Shown here: in pieces, positions 1-5,461 of the stretch
Layout: the number at the start of each line of letters is the position of its first letter
Position numbering within the stretch: the stretch's first letter is position 1
From: Clostridiales bacterium
Lineage (GTDB): Bacteria; Bacillota; Clostridia; Caldicoprobacterales; UBA3941
DNA length: 7,780 nt
Reading direction: 5' to 3'
Assembly (NCBI GenBank): GCA_012522165.1
Contig: JAAYKZ010000085.1
Coordinates: 1 to 7,780, forward strand
Notes under the pieces: model-generated
Told to the model about the DNA's origin: nothing
Databases searched by the model: none
The model's input: only the letters and a program-made list of their open reading frames with translations
Made by a program: the position numbers and the translations under genes

Positions 1-387
1 ATATTAAATGCATTATTAGACACAGGAAATTCTCTATATGATCCAATTACCAAAAGTCCAGTAATTATAGTAGAGTATACAAAAATACAGCATGTTTTAC
101 CTATAGAGATAAGAGAGCTTTTTCAAAACAATGGGGAAATGGATATGGATATTATCACAGAGGCTTTAAAAGATTCGGATTTTATAGAAAGAATTAGATT
201 AATACCTTATTATGCAGTGGGTAAGTCAGGAGGATTACTATTAGGATTTAAACCTGATAAGATTTTAATATCTTTAGAAGGTAATTGGCGTGAATATCAA
301 GATGTAGTGGTTGCTATATATAATGATAAGCTTTCCAGGGATGAATACTATCATGCTCTCATTCATCCGGAAATATTATCTGCTTAA
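1..387 (+). CDS. spoIIGA: SpoIIGA, sporulation sigma-E processing protease, C-terminal part (5' truncated)
   Basis: The reading frame is open from the first base of the window to TAA at 385-387, giving 128 codons of the C-terminal aspartic-protease domain. The upstream membrane half lies outside the window. Codons 4-15 read ALLDTGNSLYDP. The DTGN at codons 7-10 is the active-site signature of this protease family, and in SpoIIGA the Asp is the catalytic residue. A second family-like stretch, LIPYYAVGKSGGLLLGFKPD, follows at about codons 67-86. SpoIIGA sits in the sporulation septum and removes the N-terminal pro-sequence of pro-sigma-E in the mother cell, after a signal from the forespore. 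The substrate gene sigE starts 21 nt downstream, the usual spoIIG operon order. The promoter is not in the window. Identification is firm from the motif and the neighbour. Confidence 0.95.
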   Translation: MLNALLDTGNSLYDPITKSPVIIVEYTKIQHVLPIEIRELFQNNGEMDMDIITEALKDSDFIERIRLIPYYAVGKSGGLLLGFKPDKILISLEGNWREYQDVVVAIYNDKLSRDEYYHALIHPEILSA

Positions 388-391
388 AAAA

Positions 392-412
392 AGGAGGAGG
401 AACATGAAATGA
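392..412 (+). promoter_or_regulatory. Triple AGGAGGAGG ribosome binding site and two-codon ORF overlapping the sigE start
   Basis: An extended Shine-Dalgarno run AGGAGGAGG occupies 392-400. The sigE ATG at 409 lies 8 nt after its end. A second ATG at 404 opens a minimal ATG-AAA-TGA frame whose TGA (410-412) overlaps the sigE ATG as ATGA. The long purine run could serve either start. The arrangement is directly visible; any effect on translation is inference. Confidence 0.6.
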
Positions 413-1146
413 GCAGAGTTTTTATGGGTAAAGTAAGGTATTATATTTATAAGATTCAAATTGGATTGATAAAGAGGTTTCCTTCTCTAGGAAAGCTTCC
501 AATATTTTATATAAGCGGAAGTGAAGCTCTTCCTCCTCCTCTATCACCTGAAGAGGAGAATGAGCTTTTAAAGCGACTAGAAAAGGGAGATAAGTCGGTA
601 AAAAGTCCGCTAATTGAAAGAAATCTACGCTTAGTTGTGTACATAGCAAGGAAATTTGAGAATACTGGTGTGGGGCTTGAGGATTTAATATCCATAGGTA
701 CCATAGGTTTGATAAAGGCTGTAAATACCTTTGATCCAGCTAAGAGAATAAAATTGGCTACCTATGCTTCACGCTGCATTGAGAATGAAATACTTATGTA
801 CCTTAGAAGAAATGGAAAAGTAAAATCTGAAATATCCTTTGACGAACCATTGAATATAGACTGGGATGGAAATGAGTTGTTATTGTCAGATATTTTGGGA
901 ACTGAAAACGATCTAATTTATAAAATTATAGAAGAAGAAGTGGATCGTGAACTATTGAATTTAGCTTTGGAAAAATTGTCCGGCAGAGAAAAGAAAATTA
1001 TGGAATTGCGGTTTGGGTTAGGGGGACAAAGAGAACAAACCCAAAAAGAAGTTGCAGATCTTTTGGGTATATCTCAGTCATACATTTCACGTCTAGAAAA
1101 ACGAATAATAAAGCGGCTAAAAAAAGAAATAGCTAGAATGGTCTAA
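409..1146 (+). CDS. sigE: Pro-sigma-E, mother-cell sporulation sigma factor
   Basis: This 245-residue sigma-70 family protein is close to the 239 residues of Bacillus subtilis SigE and directs RNA polymerase to early mother-cell genes. The N-terminus (about residues 1-33, basic and hydrophobic) is the membrane-associated pro-sequence. The conserved [12 protein letters not shown] (34-45) follows and marks the SpoIIGA cleavage area. Region 2 motifs [17 protein letters not shown] (71-87) and [19 protein letters not shown] (91-109) are near-invariant in sigma-E, as is [19 protein letters not shown] (143-161). Region 4 ends with a helix-turn-helix at about 211-231 ([21 protein letters not shown]). 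The start at 409 is chosen for the strong AGGAGGAGG upstream; an in-frame ATG at 424 would shorten the pro-sequence by five residues to nearer the Bacillus length. No terminator follows, so transcripts can run into sigG. Confidence 0.97.
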   Translation: MSRVFMGKVRYYIYKIQIGLIKRFPSLGKLPIFYISGSEALPPPLSPEEENELLKRLEKGDKSVKSPLIERNLRLVVYIARKFENTGVGLEDLISIGTIGLIKAVNTFDPAKRIKLATYASRCIENEILMYLRRNGKVKSEISFDEPLNIDWDGNELLLSDILGTENDLIYKIIEEEVDRELLNLALEKLSGREKKIMELRFGLGGQREQTQKEVADLLGISQSYISRLEKRIIKRLKKEIARMV

Positions 1147-1175
1147 AAATAGAAAATAATGTAAATTGAAATCTA

Positions 1176-1205
1176 GAATAAAAACCTCTGTCCAAGGAAA
1201 TACTT
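1176..1205 (+). promoter_or_regulatory. Candidate sigma-F (possibly sigma-F/G) promoter of sigG
   Basis: A -35-like GAATA at 1176-1180 is followed, after 15 nt, by GGAAATACTT at 1196-1205. The latter fits every defined position of the sigma-F -10 pattern GGnrAnAnTw as I recall it. GAATA also fits the sigma-G -35 pattern gnATR, but the corresponding sigma-G -10 position (AATACTT) is poor, so sigma-F is favoured. The start of transcription would fall near 1211-1213. Forespore-specific expression of sigG by sigma-F is established in Bacillus. The match was read by eye in AT-rich DNA. Confidence 0.5.
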
Positions 1206-1254
1206 CACCTATAGAACTAGTACTTAGTCACCTTACTGCAGACACGGACGGAGG
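1185..1254 (+). promoter_or_regulatory. Long-range stem that masks the sigG ribosome binding site in read-through mRNA
   Basis: CCTCTGTCC at 1185-1193 pairs with GGACGGAGG at 1246-1254 over nine consecutive positions, eight Watson-Crick and one G-U. AAGG (1194-1197) can additionally pair with CCTT (1231-1234). The 3' arm contains the whole sigG Shine-Dalgarno GGAGG (1250-1254). The 5' arm lies upstream of the predicted sigma-F transcription start (about 1212). Only mRNA reading through from spoIIGA-sigE would therefore form the stem, and the sigma-F transcript would have a free ribosome binding site. The pairing is seen directly; the regulatory role is inferred. Confidence 0.55.
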
Positions 1255-1261
1255 ATTTGAC

Positions 1262-2035
1262 ATGCTTGTAAACAAAGTTGAGATCTGTGGGGTAAACACT
1301 TCAAAACTACCGGTATTATCCAACGAGGAAATGAAAGAACTATTTGCCCAAATGCATGCTGGAGACAAAAAAGCCAGAGAAAAGTTTATTCAAGGGAATT
1401 TAAGATTAGTACTAAGTGTAATAAAGCGATTTAATAATCGTGGTGAAAATATAGATGATCTTTTTCAAGTTGGTTGTATAGGACTCATAAAAGCAATTGA
1501 TAATTTTGATTTATCCCATAATGTTAGATTTTCTACTTATGCTGTTCCCATGATTATAGGAGAAATCCGTCGATATTTAAGGGACAATAATTCCATTAGA
1601 GTAAGTAGATCCTTAAGGGATATAGCCTACAAGGCTCTACAAGTAAGGGACCAGCTAATAAACAAAAATTCAAAAGAACCAACGGTAACTGAGATTGCCC
1701 AGGAGCTGGATCTTCCTAGAGAAGAAGTAGTCTTTGCCCTAGATGCTATTCAAGATCCCATATCACTGTTTGAACCTATCTACAATGATGGTGGGGATGC
1801 TATTTATGTTATGGATCAAGTAAGTGATGAAAAGAATCAGGATGAAACCTGGTTGGAAGGAATTGCTCTTAGAGAGGCAATATCCAAGCTTAACCAAAGG
1901 GAGAAACTTATTCTAACACTAAGATTCTTTGAAGGCAGAACCCAGATGGAAGTAGCAGGAGAAATAGGCATATCTCAGGCTCAGGTTTCGAGATTGGAAA
2001 AAACAGCTTTAAATCAAATGCGAAAACATATATAA
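1262..2035 (+). CDS. sigG: Sigma-G, late forespore sporulation sigma factor
   Basis: This 257-residue sigma-70 family protein matches the roughly 260 residues of Bacillus subtilis SigG and switches on late forespore genes after engulfment. It begins NKVEICGVNTSKLPVL (4-19), the sigma-G hallmark. GNLRLVLSVIKRFNNRGE (45-62), DDLFQVGCIGLIKAIDNFD (65-83) and MIIGEIRRYLRDNNSIRVSR (97-116) follow. Region 4 carries a helix-turn-helix at about 227-246. The frame stays open upstream to a TTG at 1166, but the ATG at 1262 is chosen because GGAGG sits 7 nt before it and the protein then starts like its homologues. Glu155 corresponds to the Bacillus Glu156 linked to weak SpoIIAB binding. Gln44 replaces Asn45, linked to CsfB/Gin binding. 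A terminator follows at once. Confidence 0.97.
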   Translation: MLVNKVEICGVNTSKLPVLSNEEMKELFAQMHAGDKKAREKFIQGNLRLVLSVIKRFNNRGENIDDLFQVGCIGLIKAIDNFDLSHNVRFSTYAVPMIIGEIRRYLRDNNSIRVSRSLRDIAYKALQVRDQLINKNSKEPTVTEIAQELDLPREEVVFALDAIQDPISLFEPIYNDGGDAIYVMDQVSDEKNQDETWLEGIALREAISKLNQREKLILTLRFFEGRTQMEVAGEIGISQAQVSRLEKTALNQMRKHI

Positions 2036-2058
2036 AGGGGATACTTCCCCTTTTTTTT
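2034..2058 (+). terminator. Intrinsic terminator of the spoIIGA-sigE-sigG unit
   Basis: AAAGGGGA (2034-2041) pairs with TCCCCTTT (2046-2053) around a four-base loop, and the T run reaches 2058 (eight T). The stem overlaps the last two bases of the sigG stop codon. This is a strong, compact Rho-independent terminator. Confidence 0.92.
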
Positions 2059-2094
2059 CATACCCTCGTCCATAAAAGAATATAATATATAAAC

Positions 2095-2123
2095 TGATAT
2101 TTAGTGCTAGTTAAACATATATA
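2095..2123 (+). promoter_or_regulatory. Candidate sigma-E promoter of the ylmC-type gene
   Basis: TGATATT at 2095-2101 resembles the sigma-E -35 pattern (kmATATT). After 14 nt comes CATATATA at 2116-2123, which matches the -10 pattern CATACAHT at six of eight positions. Sigma-E control suits a sporulation-associated gene next to sigE and sigG. The -10 lies within the perfect 12-bp palindrome ACATATATATGT (2115-2126), which may instead be an operator or chance in AT-rich DNA. The remaining leader (about 2131-2201) shows no other clear signal. Confidence 0.35.
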
Positions 2124-2201
2124 TGTGGAAACTGCCTACATTGAAAGGTGTTGAATGTTGAACTGGCACAATAAGAAAATAATGTATGGGGAGAGGGTTT
2201 T

Positions 2202-2453
2202 ATGGCCAAATCTTCTGATTTTCGACAAAAAGAGGTTATTAATATTAGAGACGGGAAAAGGCTAGGAGTAATAATAGATATGGAATTTGACCTGCATGCT
2301 GGAAGAATAACGGCAATAGTGGTACCAGGACCTAGTAAATTAATGGGTTTCTTAAAAGGGGAAGGTGATTATGTAATACCCTGGGAGAAGATAAAAAAGA
2401 TAGGTGATGATGTTATACTGGTAGATGTAGAACCAAAAAAGTTTGAAAGTTAA
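2202..2453 (+). CDS. ylmC: YlmC/YmxH-family sporulation protein (PRC-barrel)
   Basis: This 83-residue protein consists of a single PRC-barrel domain. The opening segment FRQKEVINIRDGKRLGVIID (7-26) is the family's first beta-hairpin. LHAGRITAIVVPG (31-43) and the closing DYVIPWEKIKKIGDDVILVD (56-75) complete the barrel. There is no signal peptide or membrane helix, so it should be a small cytoplasmic protein. The family is widespread in endospore formers and ylmC lies just downstream of sigG in Bacillus; its biochemical role is unknown, and PRC barrels elsewhere mediate protein contacts. The ATG follows a purine-rich site GGGGAGAGGG (about 2188-2197). The gene is separated from sigG by a terminator and has its own candidate sigma-E promoter. 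No terminator is evident before nrdR. Family assignment is firm; function is not known. Confidence 0.88.
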   Translation: MAKSSDFRQKEVINIRDGKRLGVIIDMEFDLHAGRITAIVVPGPSKLMGFLKGEGDYVIPWEKIKKIGDDVILVDVEPKKFES

Positions 2454-2471
2454 AAATATTGTCGAATAATG

Positions 2472-2500
2472 TGGACAAATAACTTAAATATGGATATAAT
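2472..2500 (+). promoter_or_regulatory. Sigma-A promoter of nrdR
   Basis: TGGACA at 2472-2477 (five of six to TTGACA), a 17-nt spacer, then a perfect TATAAT at 2495-2500. Transcription should start near 2507. Just downstream is a tandem 7-bp repeat, GAAGTTA twice (2508-2521), of unknown meaning. The promoter implies that nrdR is expressed vegetatively although it sits among sporulation genes. Confidence 0.7.
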
Positions 2501-2553
2501 ATACTAAGAAGTTAGAAGTTAGAAACTCTCAACTAAAGCATGGAGGGAAATGT

Positions 2554-3024
2554 ATGAAATGTCCATTTTGTGGTAGTTTAGACAGTAGAGTATTGGACTC
2601 TCGTCCTACTGATGAGGGCTCTGCTATTCGGAGGCGAAGGGAATGCGGCAGTTGTGCGAAGAGATTCACTACATATGAAAAAATTGAAACTCTACCCCTC
2701 TTTGTAATTAAAAAAGATGGCAGGCGAGAATCCTTCAATAGAAATAAAATAATGTCTGGTTTGTTAAAAGCTTGTGAGAAAAGGCCTATAGCCATAAAAG
2801 AGTTAGATAAGCTAGTGCAAGATATAGAAAAGTCTATATATGGTTCCATGGAACAGGAAATAACCAGTCAAAAAATAGGGCAGATGGTTATGGAAAGGTT
2901 AAAAGACTTGGATGAGGTTGCCTATGTACGATTTGCTTCGGTTTACCGGCAGTTTAAAGATGTCAATAATTTTATAGATGAATTAGAAAAAATGATACGT
3001 GATAAAGGGTCTCAAAGGGATTGA
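2554..3024 (+). CDS. nrdR: NrdR, transcriptional repressor of ribonucleotide reductase genes
   Basis: This 156-residue protein has the normal NrdR size and two-domain plan. An N-terminal zinc ribbon uses Cys3, Cys6, Cys31 and Cys34 (CPFC and CGSC), with the basic segment AIRRRREC (24-31) between the pairs for DNA contact. An ATP-cone domain follows from about residue 46 to 136, opening [20 protein letters not shown] (47-66) and including [16 protein letters not shown] near its end. NrdR senses ATP/dATP and represses nrd operons in the cytoplasm by binding paired NrdR boxes; I saw no obvious box in its own upstream region. The ATG has GGAGG (2542-2546) 7 nt before it. It has its own sigma-A promoter and a terminator that overlaps the stop codon, so it is an independent unit. 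Association with the sigG-ylmC region is common in Clostridia. Confidence 0.97.
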   Translation: MKCPFCGSLDSRVLDSRPTDEGSAIRRRRECGSCAKRFTTYEKIETLPLFVIKKDGRRESFNRNKIMSGLLKACEKRPIAIKELDKLVQDIEKSIYGSMEQEITSQKIGQMVMERLKDLDEVAYVRFASVYRQFKDVNNFIDELEKMIRDKGSQRD

Positions 3025-3036
3025 GGCTCTTTTTTT
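3006..3036 (+). terminator. Intrinsic terminator overlapping the end of nrdR
   Basis: AGGGTCTCAA (3006-3015) pairs with TTGAGGCTCT (3021-3030) with two G-U pairs around a five-base loop, followed by a T run to 3036. The 5' arm lies inside the last nrdR codons and the stop codon (3022-3024) is in the 3' arm, so terminator and coding end are merged. Confidence 0.85.
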
Positions 3037-3041
3037 ATGTC

Positions 3042-3071
3042 GAATACAACTGTAATCACCTGGGCAATATA
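3042..3071 (+). promoter_or_regulatory. Candidate sigma-G/sigma-F promoter of the DUF1614-spoIIP-DUF3189 run
   Basis: GAATA at 3042-3046 fits the sigma-G -35 pattern gnATR. After 18 nt comes CAATATA (3065-3071), four of five defined positions of cAtnnTA. The same site read for sigma-F gives GGCAATATAA (3063-3072) 16 nt after GAATA, with a single -10 mismatch. Initiation near 3078 would leave a short leader to the ATG at 3116. No comparable sigma-A site is evident in 3037-3115. Weak motifs in AT-rich DNA; moderate trust only. Confidence 0.38.
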
Positions 3072-3115
3072 AAGATAATTAGAAAATCAATTAATTGGTT
3101 AAATGAGGTGAGAAT

Positions 3116-3817
3116 ATGTCATTAGGCTTGACTTTGCTAGTTGTAGTCGGCATTTTGTTTTTGTTTGGAATAGGGCATAATGTTCTAGATAGAATGAGAT
3201 TAAGCGATAAAACTGCTTTGCTATTTATGGCAGGAATTCTGGTAGGTAGTCTAGTACCTAATATCCCTTTAGGCAGAAGGCTTTCAATAAATATAGGAGG
3301 GGCCATAATCCCCTTAATATTGGCCATATATGTATTTACAAAGGCAGGAACCGGCAGGGAAAAAGTTCGTTCCATAGCCGCTTCCATATTAGCAGGTATC
3401 GGTGTTTTTGTTGCTAGTCGTTTATTGCCTCATGAACCTGAAACCATGTTAATAGATCCTAACTATGTATATGGCATAATAGCGGGAATTATTGCCTATC
3501 TATTTGGTAGATCAAGACGTGCATCCTTCATTGCAGGAATAGTTGGTGTACTATTGGCAGATATAGCCCAGGGAGTAATTAACTATATAAATAATGTACC
3601 TACTCCTGTCCGATTAGGAGGGGCTGGAGCTGTTGATGCTGTGGTAATTTCAGGTTTTCTAGCAGTAATACTAGCTGAAATAGTGGGAGAGATACGGGAA
3701 AAAATACAGGGAGGCACAGAAAAAAAGAATATGGGATATGATAAGGGGGAATTTATAAGACTAGTAGATTTTGATGACCAAAAGGAAGGGGATGGCGAAG
3801 GTGAAAAGCAGAGGTAA
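3116..3817 (+). CDS. Polytopic membrane protein, DUF1614-like
   Basis: This 233-residue, strongly hydrophobic protein has about seven likely membrane segments: roughly 3-20, 34-50, 57-75, 87-103, 117-130, 136-158 and 172-193. The short loops between them are basic (GRR 53-55, GRSRR 131-135). Glycine-rich patches such as INIGGAIIPLILAIYVF (58-74) and LGGAGAVDAVVISGFLAVI (167-185) fit my recollection of the DUF1614 family, a bacterial and archaeal group of unknown function. A charged tail (about 194-233) follows and is presumably cytoplasmic. The ATG is preceded by GAGGTGAG. The 3' end overlaps the next gene, which suggests translational coupling. Preceded by a terminator and a possible forespore promoter, it is probably the first gene of the spoIIP-type operon. 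A role in moving something across the forespore or mother-cell membrane is speculation; no catalytic motif is visible. Confidence 0.72.
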   Translation: MSLGLTLLVVVGILFLFGIGHNVLDRMRLSDKTALLFMAGILVGSLVPNIPLGRRLSINIGGAIIPLILAIYVFTKAGTGREKVRSIAASILAGIGVFVASRLLPHEPETMLIDPNYVYGIIAGIIAYLFGRSRRASFIAGIVGVLLADIAQGVINYINNVPTPVRLGGAGAVDAVVISGFLAVILAEIVGEIREKIQGGTEKKNMGYDKGEFIRLVDFDDQKEGDGEGEKQR

Positions 3818-4964
3818 GCTAATTGGAGCTATAATTATGTTTGTAATGCTCTTTACCACTATGCTGCCTTCTAATATAAGCATAGCTGATAACTGGTATG
3901 AAGATGAGCCGGGGTATTATACCCTTTTTGATGAAGCTGGAAAAGAGCTTACTACAATGGCTAGTGAAATGTTTAAAGATGATGAATATATAAGCAGTGA
4001 CAATAAGCATTATTCAATCTCAAGAGTTGATAAAAAAGAAAGAAAAGCTTACGCCAAGTTTTTAGGTGATATAGAGCTTCCTGAGTTTGAATTGGTGGAA
4101 GATCTTTCTATGGAGGTTGCAGCCCAAAACAAGGATCGAAGTATACTCATATATTGTACCCATAGCTCTGAGTCCTATGTTCCTAGTGATGGAACAACTA
4201 GTATACCAAGTAAAGGTGGGATATTTGACGTTGCTGAAAGCTTTAAAAATGCATTACAAGAAAAAGGTATAAAAGCTGTGCTAGATAAAACTTCCCATGA
4301 TCCCCATGATGCAGGGGCATATCGACGTTCTAGGCAAACAGCTGTTGAACTTATAAGAAAGAATATGCCAGTAGCAGCGGTATTTGATGTTCATAGGGAT
4401 GCCACCCCCAAACATACCTATGAAACCAAAGTTAATGGGGAATATATGAGTAAAGTAAGAATTGTTATAGGAAAGCGCAATCAAAATAGAAAGGCCAACG
4501 AAGAATTAGCCTATAAGATAAAGGCAATAGCCGATAAAGCCTATCCCGGCTTGATAAAGGATATATATATAGGTCGCGGAGAATATAACCAGGAGCTATC
4601 ACCGCGATCATTGCTCTTTGAATTTGGTACCCATGAGATAAGTAAGGACGCAGCTCAAAAGTCTGCTCGATATATGGCTGATGTAGTTAATAAAGCTATA
4701 TATGGAGGAGTATTTAAAGCTAAAGAACAAACTGGTACAAAGACTGAGAAAAGAGGAGAAGGGGATCAGGAAGCACAACCAAAGCAGCAAAGTTACAGAG
4801 TATCTCCCATAAGTCAGGAGGAACAAAAAGGAGCAGGTAGAGGTATACTATGGTTTATAATAGCTGCTGCTGTGGGTATTGTGATATTTGCACTGATTAG
4901 TAAAAGTGGAAATGAATTAACTGACGGTTTTAAGGGTATGTTTGGTAGGAAAAAAAGAGAATAA
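3792..4964 (+). CDS. spoIIP: SpoIIP-family cell-wall hydrolase with an extra C-terminal membrane anchor
   Basis: This 390-residue protein has the SpoIIP catalytic domain at about 115-305. SpoIIP is a peptidoglycan amidase/endopeptidase that, with SpoIID and SpoIIM, drives septal thinning and engulfment. Signatures are ILIYCTHSSESY (118-129; His124, Glu127), VFDVHRDA (197-204; His201) and SPRSLLFEFGTHE (270-282; Glu277). By analogy with Amidase_3 enzymes these supply the metal ligands and catalytic Glu. The N-terminus is a signal or anchor (basic 3-9, hydrophobic 10-26). A charged Gln/Lys-rich linker (about 310-350) leads to a second membrane helix, ILWFIIAAAVGIVIFALIS (352-370), and a basic tail. 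The ATG at 3792, with AAGGA upstream, is preferred; TTG 3771, ATG 3774 and GTG 3801 are in-frame alternatives. It overlaps the preceding gene by about 26 nt. It is not beside gpr, so it may be a paralogue of canonical spoIIP. Confidence 0.85.
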   Translation: MAKVKSRGKLIGAIIMFVMLFTTMLPSNISIADNWYEDEPGYYTLFDEAGKELTTMASEMFKDDEYISSDNKHYSISRVDKKERKAYAKFLGDIELPEFELVEDLSMEVAAQNKDRSILIYCTHSSESYVPSDGTTSIPSKGGIFDVAESFKNALQEKGIKAVLDKTSHDPHDAGAYRRSRQTAVELIRKNMPVAAVFDVHRDATPKHTYETKVNGEYMSKVRIVIGKRNQNRKANEELAYKIKAIADKAYPGLIKDIYIGRGEYNQELSPRSLLFEFGTHEISKDAAQKSARYMADVVNKAIYGGVFKAKEQTGTKTEKRGEGDQEAQPKQQSYRVSPISQEEQKGAGRGILWFIIAAAVGIVIFALISKSGNELTDGFKGMFGRKKRE

Positions 4965-4993
4965 TTATTAAGAAATGTTTGAGGAGATAGGCA

Positions 4994-5461
4994 TTGAAAG
5001 TAATCTATTATGGCAATACTGCTACCTATGCCGCCTATACCATGGCAGCTATTCATATAGGAATTTATGATGAAGGAAAGCTCCCCTGTTTAGACCATAT
5101 ACTTAGACAGTGGGAGCTGTGTTTTATTCATCATTTACAAAAAGGTAATCTTATATATATGGGATTAGATGATGGACTCAGAGAGATATATGTTATAGGA
5201 TGCGGCAGGCATGGTAAAGTATTAGAAAAGATCTATAATGGTTTAAATTCTGTATATGATATCCAAGAGGAAATCCAATTAGTAAAAGCTGATATAGGAG
5301 AAGGTTGGATTGGATTTTTAATTAGCTTATTTCAACACTTTCCTAGTATAGAACCTATAGTTAAAAAGCTTTTTATAAGAATGTATAAAAAAGCATATCC
5401 TTTGTGGTGCAAAAAAGTGCGTAGGGAGAAGGAAAAAATAAAGGAAGGAAAAAAGTTATGA
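4994..5461 (+). CDS. DUF3189-family protein, diverged first copy
   Basis: The protein has 155 residues and begins at TTG, chosen because GAGGAG (4981-4986) lies 7 nt upstream; an ATG at 4975 is out of frame. It shares an outline with its downstream neighbour: an N-terminal beta strand and loop (MKVIYYGNTATYAAY), then AAIHIG (18-23), a Pro near residue 31, and NLIYMGLDDGLREIYVIG (52-69). The Cys-His-Gly motif of the second copy (HCFGGAH) is replaced here by YGNTATY. A Lys/Arg/Glu-rich tail (about 128-155) is extra and may contact RNA, membrane or a partner. No signal peptide is seen, so it is probably cytoplasmic. It follows the spoIIP-type gene by 29 nt and overlaps the next gene as ATGA. DUF3189 is a Firmicutes family of unknown function. 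Family membership is inferred from resemblance to the second copy. Confidence 0.72.
   Translation: MKVIYYGNTATYAAYTMAAIHIGIYDEGKLPCLDHILRQWELCFIHHLQKGNLIYMGLDDGLREIYVIGCGRHGKVLEKIYNGLNSVYDIQEEIQLVKADIGEGWIGFLISLFQHFPSIEPIVKKLFIRMYKKAYPLWCKKVRREKEKIKEGKKL

Noticed and set aside
422..704. Minus-strand open frames inside sigE
   Set aside because: They are antisense shadows of a strongly conserved sigma factor, with no ribosome binding site or recognisable protein.
1166..1261. In-frame TTG extension adding 32 residues to sigma-G
   Set aside because: No ribosome binding site precedes it, the extra residues resemble nothing in the sigma-G family, and the stretch holds the promoter and stem; ATG 1262 has a proper GGAGG and gives the family N-terminus.
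2508..2521. Tandem GAAGTTA repeat in the nrdR leader as a regulatory repeat
   Set aside because: Only two 7-bp copies and no resemblance to a NrdR box; kept as a note under the nrdR promoter.
2529..2849. Minus-strand open frame of 106 codons over nrdR
   Set aside because: Antisense to a certain nrdR gene; its codons mirror the zinc-ribbon and ATP-cone coding sequence.
3091..3387. Minus-strand 98-codon frame over the DUF1614-like gene
   Set aside because: Antisense to a well-supported membrane-protein frame; no start context.
3771..3791. Upstream TTG/ATG starts for the spoIIP-type gene
   Set aside because: They lack a good ribosome binding site and only add MMTKRKG. ATG 3792 after AAGGA is better, although GTG 3801 cannot be excluded.
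4087..4272. Plus-strand 61-codon frame within the spoIIP-type gene
   Set aside because: It lies in another frame across the conserved THSSESY region and shows no independent start signal.
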